Shown: positions 55,316-64,000 of the stretch, in pieces
How the letters are laid out: each line of letters begins with the position of its first letter
How positions within the stretch are numbered: the stretch's first letter is position 1
Assembly (NCBI GenBank): GCA_963668495.1
Contig: OY764545.1
Span: forward strand, 930,001 to 994,000
From: Oleispirillum sp963668495
GTDB lineage: Bacteria > Pseudomonadota > Alphaproteobacteria > Rhodospirillales > Rhodospirillaceae
Direction: 5' to 3'
DNA: 64,000 nucleotides
Notes under the pieces: generated by a model
What the model was told of the DNA's origin: nothing
The model's input: the letters and a program-made list of their open reading frames with translations, nothing else
Database searches by the model: none
Position numbers and translations under genes: made by a program

Positions 55316-55527
55316 GAAGAGAATATCATGCATTACATTGCAAACTCATTGTTTAGGCAATGAGCCTGTAATGTGCATAATTTGTATGAGAGTCTAACAT
55401 CTGATCTACTTGTGTATCTTAGGATACATGAGAATGAGTAGAGTATGCATATTGGAAGTGAATTAGTAGGCACTTTTGATATGCGCAGACAAACTCTTCT
55501 TGGGTTGAGTTTGTTTCTGCAAGGAAG

Positions 55528-58267
<2,740 letters not shown>

Positions 58268-58333
58268 CCCTTGCAGAAACAAGCTCAACTTAAAATCAGA
58301 TACTCTCACAAATTATGAAAACGCGGGCTTTGA

Positions 58334-58453
58334 TGGCTTGGTGGTTATGGCAAGAGTGCACCACCCGATCCCATCTCGAACTCGACCGTGAAACCTCTTT
58401 GCGCTGATGGTACTGCATCTTAAGGTGTGGGAGAGTAAGTCGCTGCCAGGCCT
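58334..58453 (+). rRNA. rrf: 5S ribosomal RNA
   Basis: TGGCTTGG at the 5' end pairs with CCAGGCC at the 3' end; CCCATCTCGAACTCG and TGGTACTGC are in the family positions. About 120 bases. It is bracketed by a longer processing stem (GGGCTTTGA / TCAAAGCCC). Confidence 0.95.
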
Positions 58454-58566
58454 TCAAAGCCCGCTACATGATATTCCAGCACATCAAACATAAATACAAA
58501 CGCCAAAGCCTACGCTAAGGCGTTTTGTTTATGATACAAACACTCCCTTGAACACATAACTATAAC

Positions 58567-58643
<77 letters not shown>

Positions 58644-58648
58644 ATAAT

Positions 58649-58680
58649 AAACCCTCTAGATCAACGATCTAGAGGGTTTT
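58649..58680 (+). terminator. Terminator of the rRNA operon
   Basis: AAACCCTCTAGATC and GATCTAGAGGGTTTT are a perfect inverted repeat with a short AAC loop and a T run. Confidence 0.92.
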
Positions 58681-58832
58681 CTGCGTTTGGGTATGCACAT
58701 AGGGCGCGGGGAGAAGGAAGCACAAAGGAAGCGGTTGCGCTTGTTTTGTAGCGTAGTGGGTGTATTGTTATTAGAGTGTAATACCTATTAGTATGTTGCT
58801 CCATAGGTGGCTGTTCTCAGTGGAGGGAATAA

Positions 58833-60467
58833 ATGGCTGGCGTAACAAAAGCTCATTTTTTAAGAGCAGCAACAGATATTGGCGCTCATGGCGATAATGA
58901 TACGTTGCCTTTTGATGTGGATAATAAATTCATCAAGGACTGTGTCACTGATCTTGCTACGATTGCATATCAGTTTGCTTCCCGCCTTAGTCGGATACCC
59001 AAAGGTGCTGTATTGGCGGAGATGGATAAGCTAACTATTCCGATTGAACGTCTGCTTGTTCCAACTGGGCCATGTGGGTTCAGAATTACAACTAAGATTC
59101 ACCCTTTTTGGAATGTATATTTCAATGGTCTGGGAGTTGCTATTGCAGAGCAGCACGAGCCTCAAAGGTCGGTAAATACTCATTCATACCGATATGTAAA
59201 TGATGGTGACGGCTTATTTGACCGCACAAGGTCATGGAGGTCATATAGAGAGGCAACACTAAATGACCCTGCATTAATTATAGATCAGTCCGTTGTTGTG
59301 CAAACAGATATATCCAGTTTCTATGAGCATATATATCATCATCGTTTGGAGAACTTGATTAATGATATGTTCCCAGATGATCAATCTATAGCAATACAGG
59401 TTGATAGGTTTTTAAATAAATTCTCTTCTGGTCGGTCATTTGGGCTTCCTGTTGGTGGGCAGTGTGCCCGCGTACTTGCAGAAGTTTTAATGAGTCCTGT
59501 TGATCGGTTGGTGAAAGATGAGGGTATTGTTGCACATCGTTATGTCGATGATTTTACGATATTAGCTAGCTCACAGGAGGAGGCGTACCGCGCTTTGTCA
59601 GTTCTATCAAATGCGCTTGCTGATTATGGCTTATCTTTGAATAGGACAAAGACATCAATTCTTAATGCAAAGCATTATACTGATTTTGTTAAAACTCAAC
59701 TTGAAACACCCGACGATAGTTCCGCTGCGTTGCGTGATATAGACCTGCACTTTGACCCGTACTCTGATAATTCAAGAATAGAATACTCAGAGTTAGTTGA
59801 AACGGTAAGGGCAATAGATATTAAAGCGTTACTTGATAATGAGTTACGCAAAGGGCAACCAGATAATTTTTTGTTATCGCAAATAAGTCGCACCTTAAGA
59901 TTCCAGTCTCCTCTGATTGCAATTCAGTTATGTGAGACGCTTCTTAGTCCACGTAACTTGAATGCTTTTAGAAGCTCGTGGTCGACCATGATGAGAGGTA
60001 TTGCTGCAGTAAGGGCCGATGATGGGAACAATGAAATTTTTATGGAGCTTGATAGCTTTTTAGATGCTGTACCTGAACATTCGGCTCACCTCCTTCTGCC
60101 TGAGGCAAATTGTGTACACTATCTCAAAACGATTAGGTTTAGGAAGACAGATAGAAGATCGAAGTTTGTTTTACAGCTATTCAATAGTTCCCGCTCTGAA
60201 GTTGTTAGAAAAGGCTGTATCGAGTGTTGGAAAGAGTGGAGAGATCGCACAAGTTTTACACGGTTGCGTGGTGACTGGCTGCGACTGAGCAATCAAGAAC
60301 AGAGAATGTTGTGGTTAGCTGCAGGTAATCTAGGAGATGAAGGAGCTCATGCACGTAAGCAACTGGCTAAATCACTAGAACGTGGTTGGGCTTTAGGTAT
60401 TGAGCAAAGGGGTGCTGAGACTTTTAGTAGTTTATACCAAGTATGGGCAAATAGTTATGTCGCTTAG
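58833..60467 (+). CDS. Reverse transcriptase of the Abi/unknown-group type, probable defence RT
   Basis: The 544-residue protein has reverse-transcriptase motifs in order: catalytic Asp159 in VVVQTDISSFYEH (motif A), GLPVGGQCARVLAE at 204–217 (motif B), and HRYVDDFTIL with YVDD at 237–240 (motif C). The first 80 residues are helical; the C-terminal 260 residues form a helical domain with no known signature. No maturase, integrase or group II intron elements, and no retron msr/msd structure, were noticed. The type matches the standalone Abi/UG RTs found in phage-defence islands (DRT systems). The gene is AT-rich and lies immediately after the rrn operon. It overlaps the next gene by 11 bp, so both are co-translated. 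Exact subgroup unknown. Confidence 0.85.
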   Translation: MAGVTKAHFLRAATDIGAHGDNDTLPFDVDNKFIKDCVTDLATIAYQFASRLSRIPKGAVLAEMDKLTIPIERLLVPTGPCGFRITTKIHPFWNVYFNGLGVAIAEQHEPQRSVNTHSYRYVNDGDGLFDRTRSWRSYREATLNDPALIIDQSVVVQTDISSFYEHIYHHRLENLINDMFPDDQSIAIQVDRFLNKFSSGRSFGLPVGGQCARVLAEVLMSPVDRLVKDEGIVAHRYVDDFTILASSQEEAYRALSVLSNALADYGLSLNRTKTSILNAKHYTDFVKTQLETPDDSSAALRDIDLHFDPYSDNSRIEYSELVETVRAIDIKALLDNELRKGQPDNFLLSQISRTLRFQSPLIAIQLCETLLSPRNLNAFRSSWSTMMRGIAAVRADDGNNEIFMELDSFLDAVPEHSAHLLLPEANCVHYLKTIRFRKTDRRSKFVLQLFNSSRSEVVRKGCIECWKEWRDRTSFTRLRGDWLRLSNQEQRMLWLAAGNLGDEGAHARKQLAKSLERGWALGIEQRGAETFSSLYQVWANSYVA

Positions 60468-61221
60468 ATTGCCACAAAGAGACCCTCGTACCATTGCACG
60501 GGAAATCCCCGGTATCTCAAACGTGATGTTTCCTCAGCTAACGGCAGGCGTTGTTGCATATTTGAATAAAGCTTCTTTGTCGTGTGAGGGGATATGTGCG
60601 GTTCCAGATGAGCTGATTTCTAAAAGTAGCCTTAGGAAGTCCATGCTTTTTGAGCTTGGGTATTCTAGAGCTGAGCAGATTATCAATGCTAGTGTACAAG
60701 ATTGGTTGGAATGTTTTTCTGTCGCAGTAGATAGGCAAAAGAAGCATTTTGATGCCTTTGTTCCTAACAAATTACTGGATATAGATATTGAAATAGCTGA
60801 AACGGTTGCAAGAAACTTAAACCAGATAATTGACTTGGTGCTGTGCCCTCAAATGTCTGGTTCGATTGTTTTGTCACCCATGATTCCAGGTTTTCAATGG
60901 ATTGCGTCAGGTGTTGGTGATTTTGCTATTGGGCGGAATCTCGTAGAGGTGAAATGTACCAATAAGAACTTCGGTTCTTCAGATTATCGGCAGGTGCTTA
61001 TGTACTGGCTACTCAGTTATGCAGCGGCAATTGAGGGCAATGGAGAAGAATGGGAGCGTATTGCGCTAGTAAATCCAAGGCTTAATAAAATTGTGATTCA
61101 GGACGTTGATGAAATTCTGAGTATTGTTACCGCAGGACGGTCTAAGCTTGAAATATATGAGCTATTTGCTTCAGTCATTGGTGATTACGCTTCAAAAGTC
61201 ATGCCAGAGTTTAGGTTGTGA
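60457..61221 (+). CDS. PD-(D/E)XK nuclease-like protein coupled to the reverse transcriptase
   Basis: A 254-residue protein starting at an ATG inside the last codons of the RT gene (ATGTCGCTTAG), so translation is coupled. Asp155 in GVGDFAIG and Glu164/Lys166 in LVEVKCT give the D-x8-E-x-K layout of PD-(D/E)XK nucleases; DYRQVLMYWLLSY right after adds the Q/Y helix often found in RecB-type and Cas4-type members. The N-terminal half is helical and unrecognised. It is likely a DNA nuclease effector or processing enzyme working with the RT product; this is inference. Confidence 0.7.
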   Translation: MSLRLPQRDPRTIAREIPGISNVMFPQLTAGVVAYLNKASLSCEGICAVPDELISKSSLRKSMLFELGYSRAEQIINASVQDWLECFSVAVDRQKKHFDAFVPNKLLDIDIEIAETVARNLNQIIDLVLCPQMSGSIVLSPMIPGFQWIASGVGDFAIGRNLVEVKCTNKNFGSSDYRQVLMYWLLSYAAAIEGNGEEWERIALVNPRLNKIVIQDVDEILSIVTAGRSKLEIYELFASVIGDYASKVMPEFRL

Positions 61222-61258
61222 TGCAAATTGAGGTGTTTTTTGGTCATTATGGTGTTCT

Positions 61259-61756
61259 ATGGATGTAAAATTTTCGTCAGCAATTGCGAACAGTTTTTGC
61301 TATGTCGCTAACACAATGATCCGTGTCGTTTTGACGCTCCTTGGTGTCGTGGCGACTGCATCATTGGCTTTGATTGTAGCTGGGGCTACTGTCCATGACT
61401 CTCCAGATTTTGTATATTTCTTTATGAAATCAGGTTGGGAAGTTGCTACTTTCTCTGTTCCTTTGCTTTTTGTTTTGGTTCCGTTGTTCATTTTTAGAGC
61501 TATTGCGGAGCCGTATAATACAATCGAAAAGAGCTATTCAAAACTTGTATGGTATATAGCCTGTTCTGCCTTCATATTCATGGCGTACGGCTTCTTTAGT
61601 TACAGCTATAATCCAGAAAAAGTAAGAGAACTTGCTTCAACTCCAGCTCCAGAAGGGATGCTGGAGAAAGTTGTTTGTGATGCGCATAAAGTAGCAGGGT
61701 ATAAATATCTAAAATATCGACCCTCTGACATTGTGAAAGAGCTAGGGTGTAACTGA
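61259..61756 (+). CDS. Small membrane protein of the RT module
   Basis: The 165-residue protein has three hydrophobic segments (about 22–45, 66–85 and 95–115) and a C-terminal hydrophilic tail with two cysteines. It begins 37 bp after the nuclease-like gene on the same strand and shares its low GC, so it is likely part of the same unit. No family is recognised. In defence modules such proteins often act as membrane effectors, but here that is speculation. Confidence 0.65.
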   Translation: MDVKFSSAIANSFCYVANTMIRVVLTLLGVVATASLALIVAGATVHDSPDFVYFFMKSGWEVATFSVPLLFVLVPLFIFRAIAEPYNTIEKSYSKLVWYIACSAFIFMAYGFFSYSYNPEKVRELASTPAPEGMLEKVVCDAHKVAGYKYLKYRPSDIVKELGCN

Positions 61757-61810
61757 TGCTCATATGGAATTTTGAAAATTCAATAGTTAGAGCTTAGGCC
61801 AAATAGTTTT

Positions 61811-61912
61811 GACTGGAAAATCCGGAATATTCGGAAAAGTCGGCCCGGAAAAGTCGGAAATCCCGGAAAATCCGGACTGGATAATCCGAAATTTCCGGAA
61901 AATCCGGATTTT
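61811..61912. repeat. Degenerate TCCGGAAAA repeat cluster
   Basis: About nine imperfect copies of TCCGGAAAA follow each other every 8–14 bases, ending in the perfect palindrome AAAATCCGGATTTT (61899–61912). TTCCGG and TTCGGAA words stay common for another 240 bp. No coding function is evident. It is not a CRISPR: there are no uniform spacers. Confidence 0.7.
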
Positions 61913-62130
61913 TATGCAATGAATCTGAGGCGCTTTGCTGCACGATTCCGGCTTTCTTGGAATGTGTTGCCGGGTTCTGTGATGCGTTTTCCGAGAATTT
62001 CGGCCAGAAGTTCCGGGAAGTTCGGAATGTCCGCTTCGGAAACTCCGAATACTACGGACAATCCGGCCATGTTACCCTGAATTTGCTGAAGGTACATTTC
62101 CGCTTGTTCTTGGCGTATAACCTCTTTCAC
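61912..62130 (-). CDS. Small hypothetical protein
   Basis: A 72-codon frame starting at GTG 62130 (MKEVIRQEQAEMYLQQ…) has a protein-like composition and a basic C terminus, but overlies the TCCGGA-rich region and has a poor ribosome binding site. An internal ATG at 62097 is an alternative. No family is recognised; it may be chance or a gene remnant. Apart from it and the repeats, the gap 61757–62329 shows nothing. Confidence 0.4.
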   Translation of the reverse strand: MKEVIRQEQAEMYLQQIQGNMAGLSVVFGVSEADIPNFPELLAEILGKRITEPGNTFQESRNRAAKRLRFIA

Positions 62131-62329
62131 CTGTCCGGGACAAGGCCGGAACGATAGGTCAGGAGCTCCACCCTGTTACCTATAGTTTTATATCATAGGT
62201 CTGTTCGCTCGTGTTTTGATGTTAATCATAAATGACATCAAAGGCTTTGCCTGTTACGGTTGCGTGTTTTTGCAGCAAGTTTCGCTGATGTATCCTTCCC
62301 GCATGTATCCGTATGAGTTTTTCCCTCCC

Positions 62330-63145
62330 ATGAAGCAGACTGTATTCACGTTTCTATTGAGCTTGGTTGCGTTGCTTGGCCTCAAACCTGATCAAGCTTA
62401 TTCAAAAACACCGTTTCTGCCTGAGTCATTCCGTATCGGATATCAGGGAACGTACATGTACTATGACGAATATGAAGTCATGTACGAGGAAGGGTTCCTG
62501 AATGGGATATTTATGGACTGGACAGCTTACTCTGCTGAAGACGCATGGATGGTGTCTGTGGAAGCAGAGGCAAGCATCGGCAAGCTGCACTACGTTGGTG
62601 GGTATATCGGAGGCCAATCCGTAGAAGGAAACACGGAAGACTACCTGTTGGGTATTCGTGCCTTGGTTGGTCGTGGTATGCCCTCCGGTGGTCTGCTTTT
62701 GACCCCCTATAGTGGGATTGGCTTCAGGTATTGGAATGATCGGATCGGAGTACCCGGTGGTTATACTCGCGAAATTTCACAAGCCTATATCCCGTTTGGT
62801 CTGCGTATTGATCAACCTTTTGGCCAACTGTGGCGGTATGGTTGCGCTGCGGAACTGGATATTCTTGCGTTCGGGACGGTTCAAAGCCATTTGTCTCAGG
62901 TCAGTTCCGGTTACATTGATGCCTATAATGTGCAGGGATTTGCCAAAGGCATCGGTGGCAGGGTATCGTTTTATGCCGAACGTGCCATGGATGATTATGT
63001 GATTGGTGTTGAACCATTCTTTCGGTATTGGCAGTTTGATAATTCCCGTAAGGACAGCATGATGATTGGCGGTACGCGCAGGTACCTTCATGAGCCGAAT
63101 AACGAGTTTTTTATCTCTGGTATTCGGGCCTATATGCGTTTTTAG
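62330..63145 (+). CDS. Outer-membrane beta-barrel-type protein
   Basis: The start at 62330 gives a signal peptide (MKQTVFTFLLSLVALLGL, cleavage after QAYS). The mature 248 residues show alternating hydrophobic strands rich in Tyr, Gly and aromatic ends (RIGYQGTYMYYDEYEV, GIGFRYWNDR, GVEPFFRYWQF) and finish with the aromatic C terminus AYMRF typical of outer-membrane barrels. Earlier ATG codons at 62303 and 62288 are possible but add no sensible sequence. Ligand or role unknown. Confidence 0.75.
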   Translation: MKQTVFTFLLSLVALLGLKPDQAYSKTPFLPESFRIGYQGTYMYYDEYEVMYEEGFLNGIFMDWTAYSAEDAWMVSVEAEASIGKLHYVGGYIGGQSVEGNTEDYLLGIRALVGRGMPSGGLLLTPYSGIGFRYWNDRIGVPGGYTREISQAYIPFGLRIDQPFGQLWRYGCAAELDILAFGTVQSHLSQVSSGYIDAYNVQGFAKGIGGRVSFYAERAMDDYVIGVEPFFRYWQFDNSRKDSMMIGGTRRYLHEPNNEFFISGIRAYMRF

Positions 63146-63160
63146 TTTTTTGGATTGGCG

Positions 63161-63679
63161 TTACACACTTCGCCGCATGTACCGCGCCTGTGCATCATAA
63201 GACAGCAGTTTGGGCTTTAATGACGGCAGGTCTATGTCTTCGAAGCTCTGTTTGCACCAAAAGCCATAGGCATCCCCAACAGAAACCAGACTAAGTGTGT
63301 CAAAGCCAGCAGACAAAGCGATCATTCGCATGTGTTGCAGGGCTCGCCCTGTCCAACCGCCACCACGGAGAGCGGGGTGGATGGCAATATCATGAATGTA
63401 ATGGGTGTCGGCACGGCTAGGAAGATTGCCGATAGGGTTGTTCAGTTCCGGGATGTTGTTTTGCTGCCATGGGTGGCTGATGATATAGCCGCGGATCGCC
63501 GTGTCTTGCTTCAGGACAAGGCACCCCAAAGGATACAGGGCGAGGCGCTCGGCAAAGATATCTTCCGTTTCCGGGTAGTCCGTATGGATGCTGTTGGCAA
63601 GGGTGGTGACATGCTGAACATCACGGTCTTGCATAGGGTGCCATGTAATCGGCATTTTCTGGCTTTGTCCTGAATTCAC
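63161..63679 (-). CDS. GNAT-family N-acetyltransferase
   Basis: The 172-residue protein has the GNAT core: an early helix, IHDIAIHPALRGGGWTGRALQHM with the acetyl-CoA loop (R-G-G-G-W-T-G), and LSLVSVGDAYGFWCKQSFEDI as the late motif. It converges on the outer-membrane gene with 15 bp between stops. Substrate is unknown. Confidence 0.85.
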   Translation of the reverse strand: MNSGQSQKMPITWHPMQDRDVQHVTTLANSIHTDYPETEDIFAERLALYPLGCLVLKQDTAIRGYIISHPWQQNNIPELNNPIGNLPSRADTHYIHDIAIHPALRGGGWTGRALQHMRMIALSAGFDTLSLVSVGDAYGFWCKQSFEDIDLPSLKPKLLSYDAQARYMRRSV

Positions 63680-63758
63680 TTTGGCACTGTGAGCATGGCT
63701 TTAAGAGCCAGAGAGTTCTATATATGGGATCCTGAATAATACAAGGTAAATGGTATTC

Positions 63759-64000
63759 ATGAGTGAGACGCCCCAGTCGCTTGGACGGCAATTGTTTTAT
63801 ATGACATGGCCGATGATGTTCGGCGTTCTGGCCTTGATGAGCTATCAGCTTGTGGATAGTGCATTTATCGGGCAGTTGGGGGTACGTCCTTTGGCTGTCG
63901 TCGGGTTTACCATTCCGATTGCCCAGTTAATTATTGGGATTCAGGTTGGCCTTGGCATTGCGACCACTGCGGTAATTTCGGCGGCACTGGGTGCGGAGAA
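63759..64000 (+). CDS. MATE-family efflux transporter, N-terminal part
   Basis: The frame starts at ATG 63759 (AAGG about 12 bases upstream) and runs past the right edge; 80 residues are present. MTWPMMFGVLALMSYQLVDSAFIGQLG and the following helices match the first two membrane segments of MATE multidrug/cation antiporters. The rest is outside the window. Confidence 0.85.
   Translation, partial: MSETPQSLGRQLFYMTWPMMFGVLALMSYQLVDSAFIGQLGVRPLAVVGFTIPIAQLIIGIQVGLGIATTAVISAALGAE

Noticed and set aside
58681..58832. Retron msr/msd RNA before the reverse transcriptase
   Set aside because: The 150 bp between the tRNA-fMet terminator and the RT show no paired inverted repeats or branching-G layout of a retron.
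61811..62160. CRISPR array
   Set aside because: The repeat units are 8–14 bases, degenerate, and without uniform spacers; no cas genes are nearby.

Overview
The window is a chromosomal segment of an alphaproteobacterium, most likely a Rhodospirillales-type marine lineage (genus not determined). This rests on the rRNA operon layout 16S–tRNA-Ile–tRNA-Ala–23S–5S–tRNA-fMet, on the hemC–hemD–Mic60–hemY neighbourhood with divergent tsaD–gpsA, and on the coaBC–dut and dnaN–recF–gyrB blocks. Most of the window is dense core-genome coding sequence.

Region by region. 1–6.2 kb: the start of gpsA (cut by the left edge) and tsaD, divergent from hemC, a fused hemD–Mic60 reading frame and hemY. 6.3–11.1 kb: a tRNA-Thr(CGT) followed by an AT-richer accessory block with an exported ankyrin-repeat protein, an AvcD/DcdV-type anti-phage deoxycytidine nucleotide deaminase with a candidate antitoxin leader, and a PD-(D/E)XK-like protein. 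11.1–15.0 kb: a coaBC–dut–rrf2–cysK–moeB run. 15.4–17.8 kb: an RseC-like protein, ApbE and a J-domain protein. 18–26.5 kb: a hybrid-free histidine kinase/receiver pair, a DUF1636-type protein, an L,D-transpeptidase, GTP cyclohydrolase II, an OmpR-type regulator with a degenerate receiver, a small ferredoxin-like protein and prolyl iminopeptidase. 26.5–29.9 kb: an exported SNase-like protein, argE and a diguanylate cyclase. 29.9–41 kb: gyrB, recF, dnaN, hemW, rdgB and rph, then hrcA, grpE and cobQ. 41–52 kb: a hydrolase, two glycosyltransferases, and the translation cluster thrS–infC–(cheZ-like)–rpmI–rplT–pheS–pheT, followed at 52.1 kb by a parvulin-type isomerase. 53–58.6 kb: the rRNA operon with a recognisable promoter and boxA elements. 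58.8–61.8 kb: an AT-rich accessory module of a reverse transcriptase, a PD-(D/E)XK nuclease-like protein and a small membrane protein. 61.8–62.2 kb: a dense field of TCCGGA-like repeats. 62.3–64 kb: an outer-membrane barrel, a GNAT acetyltransferase and the start of a MATE transporter cut by the right edge.

The two accessory blocks, both located just downstream of tRNA genes and both of lower GC than their surroundings, look like defence cargo. The reverse transcriptase/nuclease/membrane-protein operon is the best candidate for a little-described system. The AvcD-type deaminase with its upstream leader is a likely member of a known toxin–antitoxin-like anti-phage family. Other notable points are the HemD–Mic60 fusion with a strong internal ribosome binding site and an infC gene that appears to start at AUA. 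All functional statements come from reading the sequence; no database search was run.
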